A DNA stretch of 64,000 nucleotides from Bdellovibrionales bacterium Ga0074139 (GTDB taxonomy: Bacteria; Bdellovibrionota; Bdellovibrionia; Bdellovibrionales; Bdellovibrionaceae), in contig LNEB01000012.1 of assembly GCA_001464795.1 (NCBI GenBank), positions 124,001 to 188,000 on the forward strand. Reading direction: 5' to 3'. The notes beneath the pieces are model-generated. The model was not told the origin of the DNA. It made no database searches and saw nothing but the letters and a program-made list of their open reading frames with translations. Below, piece after piece: positions 17,716 to 27,568 of the stretch. The position numbers and the translations under genes are program-made. How positions within the stretch are numbered: the first letter of the stretch is position 1; the number at the start of each line of letters is the position of its first letter.

Positions 17716-18651
17716 TTAAACGACTTTGTAACTCTGATTATCAAGATCTAAAACTTCAGCCACTCGTTGAATCATACCCCAAATTTGTTCGACCCTTGAG
17801 ATCACATCATCCAAGTTTTCCGGATGCTTGAGATCAAAATGAAGAGCTGGAAAATCTAGAGCGATATAAAACCGATTTTGATAAAAGCAAAAATGAGCGT
17901 CCTTTCCAAATTCGTTCGTAAAAGCCATGATTAACTCCATGGTTTTTGGAGTGATTAAGAACCTGGCGTCCTGTTGATCTGTGGAAAGAACTTGAAACTG
18001 TTTTTCAAAATCAGGATGTTCCAGTTGCACTCGCTTAAGCGTCGACACTGATTGTGCAAAATCTTGAAAAAGTCCTGCCACGTATCCACCCACAACGGAT
18101 TCCACCCGATCTTTGTGAATAACGGTGTGGCTCGAGAATTTTTTAGGGTAAGTGAAATCAAAAATCACGCCCTGAAACACTTGCACTGTCCTTTTGTTTT
18201 TCCCCGAACCTTTTGTCTCTGTTAAACTGATATCCCGAAAGCCAAACTGAATGTGTTGAATCTTACCGGTGAACTCGTCATCGGCTTTCATATTATCAAA
18301 GCCAAGCGGTAAAAGCTGTGTGCCACTCAACAAAGATTTTGAAAATGTTGAAGTTAAACTGTACTTCAAATCAGGATTTACTGATCTTACTATTTGCGGA
18401 AGCATAATGGATTTAAAAACTTTTTGCGCATGCCAATAAGGAGAAAAATAAAGCCAGTAAAGATAACCTGCTGTTGCGGCCGCAAGCCCCCCCACTAGAT
18501 CGCCTGATAAGCGATATTTGAAGCCAAGAATGACCAATGCTGCTCCGATAAGGGTCACTATCAAATAGGGTTGCTTTTTTCTTTTAAGGTCCATGTCAGA
18601 AAAAATTTTCTGACAGTTTCGGTGAATACGGTCTTTTAATTGTGGATCCAA
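17716..18651 (-). CDS. DUF3137 membrane protein
   Basis: 311 aa. Two adjoining TM segments (YLIVTLIGAALVILGF and LVGGLAAATAGYLYWLYF) lie near the N-terminus, followed by a cytosolic domain with GVIFDFTYPKKF and FCFYQNRFYIALD. This matches DUF3137, a family almost always encoded just after lemA as here. The likely start is TTG at 18651 with AAAAGG upstream; the next Met is at residue 20. Function is unknown; the pair is probably an inner-membrane complex. Confidence 0.75.
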   Translation of the reverse strand: MDPQLKDRIHRNCQKIFSDMDLKRKKQPYLIVTLIGAALVILGFKYRLSGDLVGGLAAATAGYLYWLYFSPYWHAQKVFKSIMLPQIVRSVNPDLKYSLTSTFSKSLLSGTQLLPLGFDNMKADDEFTGKIQHIQFGFRDISLTETKGSGKNKRTVQVFQGVIFDFTYPKKFSSHTVIHKDRVESVVGGYVAGLFQDFAQSVSTLKRVQLEHPDFEKQFQVLSTDQQDARFLITPKTMELIMAFTNEFGKDAHFCFYQNRFYIALDFPALHFDLKHPENLDDVISRVEQIWGMIQRVAEVLDLDNQSYKVV

Positions 18652-18662
18652 AAATAAGCCTT

Positions 18663-19220
18663 TTAAGAATTAAAAAGTTTTTTCATATCAACATCTTCAC
18701 GCTTTTTTTCTTCTGCTACAAACAAAGGCTTAGTCTGGTATCCAATGGCAGAAGCCATTAATGAAGAAGGAAAAGCTTCCAGTGCCACATTATAGGCGGT
18801 AACAGCAGCATTAAATGTCCTTCTTGCAGCTGCGAGTTGTTCTTCAATTTCGTGTAAAGCCCGCTGAATTTCGATGAACTGTGTATTGGTTTTTAAATCA
18901 GGATAATTTTCAAAACTGATTTGTAGTTTTGATAATTCGTTAGATAACTGATTCTCTGTTTGCATTCTTTCATTAAGGCTTGGGGCCTGCATGGCTTGAG
19001 TTCTTAATTTCACAATTTGTGTCAATGTTTCGGACTCAAACTTCATGTACTGTTTGGCCACTTCCACAAGCTTGATGATCAGGTCTTGCCTTTTCGTCAG
19101 CTGCACATCAATACCTGATTCAGCATTGCTGACATTGGCTTTTTTATGCACCAATGAATTATAAGTTAAAATTCCAAACACGACTAAAACAGCTATGAGT
19201 CCAATTATAAACGTTTCCAT
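18663..19220 (-). CDS. lemA: LemA family protein
   Basis: 185 aa. One N-terminal TM helix (FIIGLIAVLVVFGILTY) precedes the LemA helical bundle with NAESGIDVQLTKRQDLIIKL and FNAAVTAYNVALEAFPS, the two most conserved LemA blocks. LemA proteins are membrane-anchored four-helix bundles of unsettled function in envelope processes. Operon with the DUF3137 gene 11 bp downstream. Confidence 0.9.
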   Translation of the reverse strand: METFIIGLIAVLVVFGILTYNSLVHKKANVSNAESGIDVQLTKRQDLIIKLVEVAKQYMKFESETLTQIVKLRTQAMQAPSLNERMQTENQLSNELSKLQISFENYPDLKTNTQFIEIQRALHEIEEQLAAARRTFNAAVTAYNVALEAFPSSLMASAIGYQTKPLFVAEEKKREDVDMKKLFNS

Positions 19221-19341
19221 ATTTAGTCATGATAATGAGAAAAGCTCGTCAGCTTCAAAGTGTCTTTTTCTTATTAGACGTTGGTCAAGACCTTCAGCCT
19301 CAGGCGCGACAGTGGGCCGTCCATGGGCATAGAATCATAGA

Positions 19342-20568
19342 ATGAAAACACTACTAGCCCTTACATTCCTATCGCAATTCGCCCTCTCTCATGGCCTTGA
19401 AAATCACAGCACACAACCAGTGCTGGCCTCCATTGAGGATTTAAAATCCATTAAAGCTCCGATTTGGGCCTCTGATGATGTGACCGGCGTAGGCTTTAGT
19501 TACCTCACTCCTGAGATGCAAATCAAAATGCAGGATCAATCCCATTTTAAAGGCAAATGCGGAGGCTTTGAAGTTTTACCAGTGGCAGAAGCACAAAGTT
19601 TTTCTTCCATACTAGAGGAACTCAACCAATTAAAAAAACAGGTCTTAAAAGATCAAAGCTATTTAAATGGGCCAGTGAAGTTTGCTCCCGTTCATTATAA
19701 AGCTTTTATTGAAGAAGCGGCCTCACTGGTACAAGCTTCCAACTTGCATGAACTTGTCACTTGGCTTTCCTCTTACCCCTCAAGAAATGAAAAAACAGCA
19801 CAAAGAAACACCCATGTGGAAGCGATGCGATTAAAGGCTGATGAATTTTTAAAAAATTATAAAGGGACATGGAAAACAGAGCTTGTCACCCATACCTCAT
19901 CACAACAAAAAAGTTTAAAAGTCACTTTAGCAGGTACGACTCATGCGGATGAAATCATTGTGCTCGGTGGACACCATGATTCCACTGTCGGCGGCTGGGG
20001 AGGATCATCAGGGCTAGCCCCCGGTGCCGATGACAATGCTTCAGGTTCAGCCAATTTATTTGAAATTTTAAGAATCCTTGCAGAGCTTCCACCACAAGCC
20101 AGATCCATCGAAATCATGTGGTACGCAGCCGAAGAGTCCGGACTACTGGGCTCAGCTGAGATAGCAAAAAGTTATAAGGCCGAGCAAAAAAATGTCATCG
20201 CTGTGTTGCAACTGGATATGACCTCCTTTCCAGGTTCAGGTGAAATGACCATTGCCAATATTACGGATTTCACTAGCCCGTGGCTTCATGATTTAATCAA
20301 GCAGCTCAATCAACATTATGTGGGCCTCAATATTATTGATGATAAGTGTGGTTATGCTTGTAGTGATCATGCCTCCTGGTACCGGCAGGGTTTTTCAACT
20401 GCTGTGCCCTTTGAAGCCGCGTCAAAAAAAATGAACCCTAACATTCATTCCAAAAAAGACATTGTCAGCCCCGAGCTCAGCTTTAAACATTCGGCTGCCA
20501 TTACTCAATTGTCTTTAGCCTTCGCGCTTGAGCTTTCCAGCAACACAGGCTTACGCCCCCCTCCATAA
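19342..20568 (+). CDS. secreted M28 zinc aminopeptidase
   Basis: 408 aa, signal peptide MKTLLALTFLSQFALSHG. The peptidase core has the complete binuclear zinc set of the Vibrio leucyl aminopeptidase type: His211 (GGHHDS), Asp230 (PGADDNASG), catalytic Glu264 and ligand Glu265 (YAAEESGLLGS), Asp292 (QLDMTSF) and His343 (CSDHASW). A Cys336/Cys340 pair near the active site matches the known disulfide of that subgroup. It releases N-terminal residues from peptides outside the cytoplasm, fitting the proteases nearby. A 36-codon open frame at 19235-19345 ends in an ATGA overlap with its start. Confidence 0.92.
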   Translation: MKTLLALTFLSQFALSHGLENHSTQPVLASIEDLKSIKAPIWASDDVTGVGFSYLTPEMQIKMQDQSHFKGKCGGFEVLPVAEAQSFSSILEELNQLKKQVLKDQSYLNGPVKFAPVHYKAFIEEAASLVQASNLHELVTWLSSYPSRNEKTAQRNTHVEAMRLKADEFLKNYKGTWKTELVTHTSSQQKSLKVTLAGTTHADEIIVLGGHHDSTVGGWGGSSGLAPGADDNASGSANLFEILRILAELPPQARSIEIMWYAAEESGLLGSAEIAKSYKAEQKNVIAVLQLDMTSFPGSGEMTIANITDFTSPWLHDLIKQLNQHYVGLNIIDDKCGYACSDHASWYRQGFSTAVPFEAASKKMNPNIHSKKDIVSPELSFKHSAAITQLSLAFALELSSNTGLRPPP

Positions 20569-20637
20569 ACAGCACTTGCCGAGCCAGGCGATCTCAAGCA
20601 AAATTAGATTTTGCTAAATCAAAGATGGAGCCTGGTT

Positions 20638-22311
20638 GTGAGCCAAAACAAAACTGTTTCCGATGCCCCGAATTTTTTAAAAACAATTATCGAAAAAGAT
20701 CTGGAATCAGGCCGAGTCAAGCCACCCATCGTGACTCGCTTCCCGCCCGAGCCCAATGGTTACCTTCACCTGGGGCACGCGAAATCCATTTGCCTGAATT
20801 TTGGACTGGCCAAAGATTACAACGGTCGTTGTCACTTACGCTTTGATGATACCAATCCTGAAACAGAAGACACAGAATACGTAAAGTCCATCCAAGCCGA
20901 TGTGAAATGGTTGGGTTTTGATTGGAATGAGCATTTGTATTATGCCTCTGATTATTTTCAGCAGCTTTATGATTGGGCTGTGTATTTAATTAAAAATAAT
21001 AAAGCTTACGTTTGTAGCCTTAATGAAGAGGACACTAAAAAATACCGTGGAGACTTCACTACACCAGGAAAAGACAGTCCTTTTAGGAACCGAAGTGTGG
21101 AAGAAAATTTAGATCTTTTCGAGCGCATGAAAAAAGGAAAGTTCGAAGAAGGGGCCCATGTTTTGCGGGCCAAAATAGATATGAAGTCTCCCAACATGAA
21201 TCTTCGTGATCCTTTACTTTACCGAATCAGAAAAACCCAGCATCACCGAACCGGGGCCCAGTGGTTTATTTTTCCCATGTATGATTATGCTCACCCACTT
21301 TCGGATGCCATTGAAAAAGTGACTCACTCGATTTGCACTTTAGAATTTCAAGATCACAGACCTTTTTATGATTGGTGCATTGAAAACTTACCCGTGCCAG
21401 CTCACCCCAAACAGTACGAATTTGCTAGAATGAATATGACTTACCTGGTGATGAGTAAGCGAAAACTTTTACAACTGGTGAAAGAAAATTATGTCTCTGG
21501 TTGGGATGATCCTCGAATGCCCACCATTTCGGCCATCCGAAGACGTGGCTACACTCCGGAAAGCATTCACATGTTCACTAAAAGAATTGGTGTGGCAAAG
21601 GCAGAAAATTGGATTGAGTATGATATTCTAGAATCCTGTGTGCGTGATCACTTGGATGAAGTGGCATTACGTGCCATGGCGGTTCTTGATCCAATCAAAG
21701 TGACATTGACCAATTGGACTGAAGGCGAACAATGGATTGAAACATCCGTGCATCCTAAAAAGCCAGAGCTTGGAAAGCGGCAGATGCATTTTTGTGAATC
21801 ACTTTTTATCGAGCGCTCGGATTTCATGGAAAATCCCACAGCTGATTTTTTTAGACTTTCTCCGGGTGGAAAAGTCAGACTTCGCAATGCCTACGTGATC
21901 CATTGTCAGGAAGTTATCAAAGACAGTTCGGGAAAAGTGATAGAGCTCAAATGTGAATATGAAAAAGCCACATTCGGTGGGAAACCCACGGCCGATGGAA
22001 AAAAAGTCAAAGGCATCATTCACTGGGTATCAGCTCAAAAAAATATCGAAGCTGAAGTCAGGCTTTATGATCGCTTGTTTACCGTTCCTCACCCAGAGGA
22101 CACCCCCGAAGGTGTGGATTTTAAAACCAATTTGAATCCCAAATCCTTACAAGTGATTAGCACTGCCAAACTTGAAATTAGTTTGGAAAAAGCGACTTTA
22201 GAAAATCGTTATCAATTCGAGCGAGTGGGCTATTTTTGTTTGGACAGTCAAGATTCGAAACCTGGCAAGTTAGTTTTTAATCAAACCGTTCAACTCGCCA
22301 GCGGTCATTAG
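20638..22311 (+). CDS. glnS: glutaminyl-tRNA synthetase
   Basis: 557 aa class Ib synthetase that charges tRNA-Gln. The HIGH-type motif sits in PPEPNGYLHLGHAKSICLNF, then HLRFDDTNPETED; the KMSKS-type loop is VMSKRKL. The C-terminal anticodon-binding barrels are complete (FKTNLNPKSL). The GTG at 20638 was chosen because GGAG lies eight bases upstream and the N-terminus then aligns with E. coli GlnS; an ATG at 20611 adds nine residues. Its last 42 bases overlap the convergent FAD enzyme. Confidence 0.96.
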   Translation: MSQNKTVSDAPNFLKTIIEKDLESGRVKPPIVTRFPPEPNGYLHLGHAKSICLNFGLAKDYNGRCHLRFDDTNPETEDTEYVKSIQADVKWLGFDWNEHLYYASDYFQQLYDWAVYLIKNNKAYVCSLNEEDTKKYRGDFTTPGKDSPFRNRSVEENLDLFERMKKGKFEEGAHVLRAKIDMKSPNMNLRDPLLYRIRKTQHHRTGAQWFIFPMYDYAHPLSDAIEKVTHSICTLEFQDHRPFYDWCIENLPVPAHPKQYEFARMNMTYLVMSKRKLLQLVKENYVSGWDDPRMPTISAIRRRGYTPESIHMFTKRIGVAKAENWIEYDILESCVRDHLDEVALRAMAVLDPIKVTLTNWTEGEQWIETSVHPKKPELGKRQMHFCESLFIERSDFMENPTADFFRLSPGGKVRLRNAYVIHCQEVIKDSSGKVIELKCEYEKATFGGKPTADGKKVKGIIHWVSAQKNIEAEVRLYDRLFTVPHPEDTPEGVDFKTNLNPKSLQVISTAKLEISLEKATLENRYQFERVGYFCLDSQDSKPGKLVFNQTVQLASGH

Positions 22312-23430
22312 CGCTTGAGCTTTATGAAAGGCTCCCTGCTGAGAGGGAGTCTTTAGCCCCGAAGTGTTAAGATAAAGCGGCAAGGCTTCTGGAATTTCAA
22401 AACTTTTTAAAAACTTCCAAGTCTTGGATTGTGAACCAAACAAAGATTCAAGTTCCTCCACCACAGTTTTAAAATCTGCTGAGGTGACTTGCGGCTTTAA
22501 AACATTGACTGAAATCAAAGCATCGCCTTTGACGGCATAGTCTTTGGAAACTTCGCTCATGACGGCCACATGATTCACAAGCTTTTTATTTTGATTTAAG
22601 TATAAATAGGGGCCGTCGATCGGGGATTCGCTGCTTGCGAAATAAAGAGTGGTCACACTTCCCCATTGTTTTACGTTTTTAGGCCTTGTGTCGATGACGG
22701 GGCCTTTTAACTTTTCACCGCTTTGTAAAACCACCGTATCATCTGTCACTGTAACCACATTTTGATTCAGTCTTATTTCTGTCTGCTTCAGTGTTCTTGC
22801 CATTTGCTTTGGCAATTCAGCAATTCCTAATGCAGGCACTGCCACTGGGGATAGAGAAAACATTTTAAACAAAAACTGCAAAAAATTGGCATCTGTTTGC
22901 AACTGATCTTCTAAAAAAATACCACTAAAAAAAGGCTTCCAAAAGTTATCAATCATCTTTGTACTAAAACCATAGCCTTTCAAAAACTCGAGGCTAGTGC
23001 CTTGAGAGCTTTTTAATAGTTGTTCCTCTGACTGGGACATCACGGACACTCTGAGCTTTAAAATAAGCAGCTTATCTTTGAAAGTTCCAATGGAGGAAAA
23101 TAAAGTTTCAAACAAAGTCCAAGGCTCTCGTAATGGATCTGTAATTTTAGTCAGTCCCGCCTTGGTACGCACCAGTGCACCTGGCTTAAAGTATTTTAAA
23201 TCCAGGAGCTTAAGCTCTACTTTTTCTTGAAGCATGGGGTAAGCCGGCAGCAAAACTTGAAAACCATGATCCAGCTTGTAGGAATCTTGGAAAAATTCTG
23301 TTTTTAGTTTACCACCGATTTCAGAGTCCTTTTCCAGTAGGATACAGCGGTGGCCACGCTTTTCTAATTCTGTGGCTGCCGATAAACCTGATAAACCCGA
23401 GCCGATAATAATGCATTTGTCAGAAGTCAT
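22270..23430 (-). CDS. FAD-dependent amine-oxidase/phytoene-desaturase-like oxidoreductase
   Basis: 386 aa with an N-terminal Rossmann FAD motif IIGSGLSGLSAA and an acidic strand end (CILLEKDSEIGGK), plus DHGFQVLLPAYP, as in the carotenoid desaturase/HpnE group. The C-terminus stops at MTAGELNGLIKN. The usual final FAD motif of the family (G-D-x-x-NGSLNGAxxSG) is only half there, so the protein is shorter than its relatives. It diverges by 86 bp from a squalene/phytoene-synthase-like gene, pointing to isoprenoid metabolism. The substrate cannot be read from sequence. Confidence 0.75.
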   Translation of the reverse strand: MTSDKCIIIGSGLSGLSAATELEKRGHRCILLEKDSEIGGKLKTEFFQDSYKLDHGFQVLLPAYPMLQEKVELKLLDLKYFKPGALVRTKAGLTKITDPLREPWTLFETLFSSIGTFKDKLLILKLRVSVMSQSEEQLLKSSQGTSLEFLKGYGFSTKMIDNFWKPFFSGIFLEDQLQTDANFLQFLFKMFSLSPVAVPALGIAELPKQMARTLKQTEIRLNQNVVTVTDDTVVLQSGEKLKGPVIDTRPKNVKQWGSVTTLYFASSESPIDGPYLYLNQNKKLVNHVAVMSEVSKDYAVKGDALISVNVLKPQVTSADFKTVVEELESLFGSQSKTWKFLKSFEIPEALPLYLNTSGLKTPSQQGAFHKAQALMTAGELNGLIKN

Positions 23431-23516
23431 GATTGAAATATCATGACTAAGAGCTTAATAATTATCAACTTTTTTTATTTCCTATTTGTCATCATCCACA
23501 GTAGCTTGAAAGCCCT

Positions 23517-24527
23517 ATGAGTCAAACTTCGTACTATCAATCTCACCTAGATCAAGTCAGTCGAAGTTTTGCGTTTTGCATCGCTCAGTTGCAAAGTCCG
23601 CTGAAAGAATGGGTGGGGCTTAGCTATTTATTGTTTCGAAATTTAGATAGTATCGAAGATGCAAAGTGGAACAACACGGATGATAAATTAAAAGCTTTTC
23701 AGCACTACCATTTACTTTTTGATCAACCAACATCAGCAAGCAACTGGCATCTCAAGCTGCCTGAAGGCTTACCTGACTCCGAAGTTCAATTAATGGCTGA
23801 AGCTCCTAAGCTTGCACAGGATTTTTTTCAGCTTCCAGAATTTGTACAAACATCACTTAGAAGATCATTGCTTACGATGTCTGCAGGAATGCAGCATTTT
23901 TCAAAAAATAAAATATTAAAATTAAAAAGCTTACAGGAAGTGAATCAGTACTGTTTTTTTGTAGCAGGATTGATCGGCGAGCTTTTGACAGATCTTCTGA
24001 ATCATCTGACCCAGGATAAAAAAGACGATCTTTACTTTTCTTCTGTGCAATTTGGAATTTTTTTGCAAAAAATCAATCTGCTAAAAGATCAAATATCAGA
24101 TGAAAAGGAAAATCGCTTTTTAGTTCCCAACCGACAAGAACTTCTTATCAGCCTTAAAAAAGATGCTGACGGTGCAATAAAATATTTAACTGCAATCCCC
24201 CTTCAACAAAAAGAATTTCGTCTTTTTTGTGCTTGGTCTTTATTTATTGGCCTGTCTTCATTGAAGTTTCTAGAAAACTCTTGGTTGAATCAAGTTCTTG
24301 AAAAAATCCCAAGATCTTTGACCACATTGCTCATCGGTAAAATCGAAACACTCATTGATGATAACCAGGCATTGATTCAATACTTCATAGAACTGACGAA
24401 ACCCCTTGAAAATCAAAAGGCCACTTTTTCAAGTGGCCCTTCAGAATCTTCTTCACAGGACTGGCTGCTTTCCCTTTACCAAGGACGCCTGTCCCGTGAA
24501 GATTTGGGTCGCTTAGGTCTTATTTAG
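23517..24527 (+). CDS. squalene/phytoene synthase-family protein
   Basis: 336 aa, all-helical. Asp motif 1 reads LLFRNLDSIEDAKW, matching the RALDTIEDD block of squalene synthases more closely than the phytoene synthase form. The second region, FGIFLQKINLLKDQISDEKENRFLVP, corresponds to the QKxNIIRDxxED block. Some Asp of the canonical pairs are replaced (final D of motif 1 is Ala). It probably joins two farnesyl-diphosphate units to presqualene diphosphate or squalene, or is a divergent member. The divergent FAD enzyme is a plausible partner. Confidence 0.78.
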   Translation: MSQTSYYQSHLDQVSRSFAFCIAQLQSPLKEWVGLSYLLFRNLDSIEDAKWNNTDDKLKAFQHYHLLFDQPTSASNWHLKLPEGLPDSEVQLMAEAPKLAQDFFQLPEFVQTSLRRSLLTMSAGMQHFSKNKILKLKSLQEVNQYCFFVAGLIGELLTDLLNHLTQDKKDDLYFSSVQFGIFLQKINLLKDQISDEKENRFLVPNRQELLISLKKDADGAIKYLTAIPLQQKEFRLFCAWSLFIGLSSLKFLENSWLNQVLEKIPRSLTTLLIGKIETLIDDNQALIQYFIELTKPLENQKATFSSGPSESSSQDWLLSLYQGRLSREDLGRLGLI

Positions 24528-24528
24528 A

Positions 24529-26178
24529 TTACGAGGCTTGGTCAAAACTTCCCACTGACTTAATGTTCACCTGAGGTTTCGCCTGCGCGGTGGAATCCCC
24601 AAAGAAATCATCGGAGTTTGAGCTTTTCGAAGTCTGCGCTATTTGCGTTTGACCTCGTTTAAGACCGTGCAGGATGATTTGCAATTCATCCACAAGTTGG
24701 TAAAGCTTTTCAGCTTGTCCTGATAACTTCTTAGATGAATGAGCCGTTGTTTGTGCTTCTCTGGCGTTTTCCTGAGTCACTTTATCCATCTCAATGACTG
24801 CCTTGTTGATATTACTTAAACCTGCATCTTGCTCTGTGGAGGCTTTTGAAATTTCACTATTCAAACTTGAAACCTTTTCTACACTTTTTACGATCTCAGA
24901 TAAATACTCTCCACTTTTATGCGCGAGCTCTGTACCGTTTCGAACCTTATTCACGCTATCTTTAATAAGATCAGAAATTTCTTTAGCGGAACTTGAACTT
25001 CTTTGTGCAAGCGTTCTAACGGCTTCAGCTACAACAGCAAATCCACGCCCTTGCTCACCGGCCCGTGCGGCTTCAACAGCTGCGTTCAGTGCCAGTAAGT
25101 TTGTTTGAAAGGCGATATCATCAATCACGCTAGTGATCTCTTCGATTCTTACTGAACTCTTAGAAATCTCTTCCATGGCAGAAATCAATTTCTCAACTTG
25201 CTCAGCTCCTTTTTTGGCTTGCTCTTCACTTTCCTGAGAAAGATCCCGGGCTGTTTTTGCATTTTCGGAATTCAGCTTAATCATGCTTGCCACTTCTTCA
25301 GTTGATGCTGTGGTTTCTTCTATGGAGGCAGCGGCTTCAGCAGAGGATCCACTGAGACTATCAGAGGAGCTTGCGATTTCTTGACTAGCGGACCTCACAC
25401 TTTGCCCCATTTTGGCTAAGTCTTCTGTCGCTGTACTTAAGCGAGCAATGGGTGTTTTGATAATCAGATATCCTATCACGATAGAAAACAAACCACCTAA
25501 AATTGAAAACCCTAGAATCATCAAACTGGATTTAACAGTGGCTTCGCGAACCGGTGCTGTTTGTGAAATAATGGAATAAACAGCATGCAGCTTTCCATCG
25601 GACCAATTTTCCATTTTATAACCTAAAATGTCTTTTCCATTTTTAAAAGGACTGGTGGCAGGATCACCGTGACAAGTCATACAGCCATTTTTTGCATACA
25701 CACGAATGGGGCGATACAAAGTCATTGTTTCATCAGACTCCACAACAAGCTCTTCAATACTAGCATCTTTAGCAAATTGATTGAAAATTTCCATTTCTTT
25801 GCTTGTGGCTTGATTGTCTTTGTTTCGTGGCTCATCAGAAAAAACTCTGAATTTGTAGTGCTCTTTTTCGGCATCTTGACCCGCCACTTTCATGGCCGCA
25901 AAAACAGGAACATGGTTGACGATTTCTTTCTTCACATGCTCAGGAATATTTCCATCGGGATAATCTAAAACCGCTTTATCAGCGGCCAATTTAAATCCAC
26001 CTTGGATGGCCACAAAGTTTTTCACAGCTTCAGCGCGGGATAAAATCGCACTGGATTTATCCCTAAGGCCATTCAAACCCACACGGGTGATCTGTTGAGT
26101 GGAAACAGTAACTCCCACTGCCACCCCGATCAGCATAGTCAGCACAATCCCTAGTACAACTTTTAATCTAAAACTCAT
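24529..26178 (-). CDS. methyl-accepting chemotaxis protein with c-heme periplasmic sensor
   Basis: 549 aa from the ATG at 26178, six bases after GAGGAG. TM1 is at 7-24, and a periplasmic domain of the DUF3365/Tll0287-like type spans about 30-215 with a CMTCH heme site at 166-170. TM2 is at about 218-240, with no clear HAMP. The cytosolic signalling hairpin has the MCP tip ([20 protein letters not shown], then [18 protein letters not shown]). The bound heme suggests sensing of oxygen, NO or redox state for chemotaxis. No che genes are nearby. Confidence 0.92.
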   Translation of the reverse strand: MSFRLKVVLGIVLTMLIGVAVGVTVSTQQITRVGLNGLRDKSSAILSRAEAVKNFVAIQGGFKLAADKAVLDYPDGNIPEHVKKEIVNHVPVFAAMKVAGQDAEKEHYKFRVFSDEPRNKDNQATSKEMEIFNQFAKDASIEELVVESDETMTLYRPIRVYAKNGCMTCHGDPATSPFKNGKDILGYKMENWSDGKLHAVYSIISQTAPVREATVKSSLMILGFSILGGLFSIVIGYLIIKTPIARLSTATEDLAKMGQSVRSASQEIASSSDSLSGSSAEAAASIEETTASTEEVASMIKLNSENAKTARDLSQESEEQAKKGAEQVEKLISAMEEISKSSVRIEEITSVIDDIAFQTNLLALNAAVEAARAGEQGRGFAVVAEAVRTLAQRSSSSAKEISDLIKDSVNKVRNGTELAHKSGEYLSEIVKSVEKVSSLNSEISKASTEQDAGLSNINKAVIEMDKVTQENAREAQTTAHSSKKLSGQAEKLYQLVDELQIILHGLKRGQTQIAQTSKSSNSDDFFGDSTAQAKPQVNIKSVGSFDQAS

Positions 26179-26375
26179 ATTGAGCTCCTCACTTCTTATT
26201 TGTTCACTGACTGTGTCGGAGGAAACTAAATAGAGGTAAAGACTGTACAAACATTAAAGTTTTTGAATGTCTGTCAAACCAGTAGACAAGCCTGTGAAGT
26301 TTACTTGGGAACGAATTTAAGGCATACAGGAAGTTCGTTAAATGGTAAACACAGTGAATAAAAGGTCGGTGTTTT

Positions 26376-26807
26376 ATGATGTTTAAACTATTTATTCTTA
26401 CTTTTATCTCTACTTTGGCAGTGGCCCGCCCTTTCACTTCTGCCGCACAAATCCAATCTTTCAATTGTACTTTAAGATCACTCGTCACCAAGTCAACGCT
26501 CACCTACGTTGCCAATCCCAAAGGTGAAGTTTCGGTCATTCGAAATGGTTTCAAAGCACCCAATTACAGAATCAATTCGGCTGGAAAAAATTATGAATCA
26601 GGAAATTCATTTATCGCTCTTTCTGGTGGTGGTTTTGGAAACTCTCAGTACATTGTCCTTAGCATGAGCTCACAAATTGAATCTGGTGAATCACAGGTCA
26701 ATGGATCCATTTTACTTGCGACTCTGGGTGGTAGCGTGTTCGCACCGCAACAAATTTCAGCTCTACCTGGTGCAAATTTTTATTGTGATTCTTTAATCAT
26801 TAAGTAA
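26376..26807 (+). CDS. small secreted protein of unknown function
   Basis: 143 aa with signal peptide MMFKLFILTFISTLAVA. The mature part has two Cys (FNCTLRS and FYCDSL) that could pair, and a Gly-rich turn ALSGGGFGNSQY. I do not recognise the fold. AAAGGT lies about 10 bp upstream of the first ATG. It precedes the trypsin-like gene by 11 bp on the same strand, so both may form an operon. Confidence 0.55.
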   Translation: MMFKLFILTFISTLAVARPFTSAAQIQSFNCTLRSLVTKSTLTYVANPKGEVSVIRNGFKAPNYRINSAGKNYESGNSFIALSGGGFGNSQYIVLSMSSQIESGESQVNGSILLATLGGSVFAPQQISALPGANFYCDSLIIK

Positions 26808-26818
26808 CCCTTGTAAGT

Positions 26819-27568
26819 ATGAGGATTATCGTTCTTGTACTTATTCAAATTTACTCATTTTTTTGTTTATCTGCTTTATTGCCACAAAAAGTCATTGGCC
26901 AAAATGACTTTATTTTCGTAAACCTTCCTGCCACCAATATTCCAATTGAATACCGAAATTATGTGGACGCCATTGGCAGAACCAATTACGGATGCACAGT
27001 GACTCACCTTGGACATGGAATTGCGGTTACAGCTGGCCATTGCTTTGAGGCCAAAAGCGAAGTCACTCGTAATAAAGGTTGTCGCTTTGCTAAAGTTTCT
27101 TGGGGCTACCGACAAGGGCAAAATTTTAATCATCAATCTCAATGTGAAAACATCATTTCCATGCAAAAAAGCCGTACTGCTGATTTTGCCATTCTTAAAA
27201 TTTCCAATCCTCCCAAGGCCTTTATACCTTTTGACCTTGTTCAACTTCCTCAAATAGGTGATGAGCTGACTTTATTTTCTCACCCCAACGGTCAACCTTT
27301 GCAATGGTCTCAGTACTGTTTACTGGAATGGCCCAGGTGGGGATCTGTTCCAGCAGAAAAGATGAATTATTTCTGTGACACGGAAGGCGGCAGCAGCGGT
27401 GCGGTTATTCTATCGACCCTTCATCACCGCATTGTAGGAATTCATAATGGCGGATTTGCAGAGGTCAACTACGGAACCTACCTACTAGAGCCCGTATTAA
27501 ATCAAGAACTTTTGCAAGTCGTTAGACGATTTCGTAAGTTAAAGTCTTCCCCTGCTGAAATTGATTGA
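26819..27568 (+). CDS. secreted trypsin-like (S1) serine protease
   Basis: 249 aa with signal peptide MRIIVLVLIQIYSFFCLSALL. The triad is visible: His74 in TAGHC, Asp122 in TADFAILKI, Ser193 in EGGSSGAVI. The GxSG context resembles V8-like glutamyl endopeptidases more than GDSGGP trypsins. Six Cys allow disulfides. Likely secreted endopeptidase. The last 47 bases overlap the convergent D-lactate dehydrogenase gene. Confidence 0.87.
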   Translation: MRIIVLVLIQIYSFFCLSALLPQKVIGQNDFIFVNLPATNIPIEYRNYVDAIGRTNYGCTVTHLGHGIAVTAGHCFEAKSEVTRNKGCRFAKVSWGYRQGQNFNHQSQCENIISMQKSRTADFAILKISNPPKAFIPFDLVQLPQIGDELTLFSHPNGQPLQWSQYCLLEWPRWGSVPAEKMNYFCDTEGGSSGAVILSTLHHRIVGIHNGGFAEVNYGTYLLEPVLNQELLQVVRRFRKLKSSPAEID

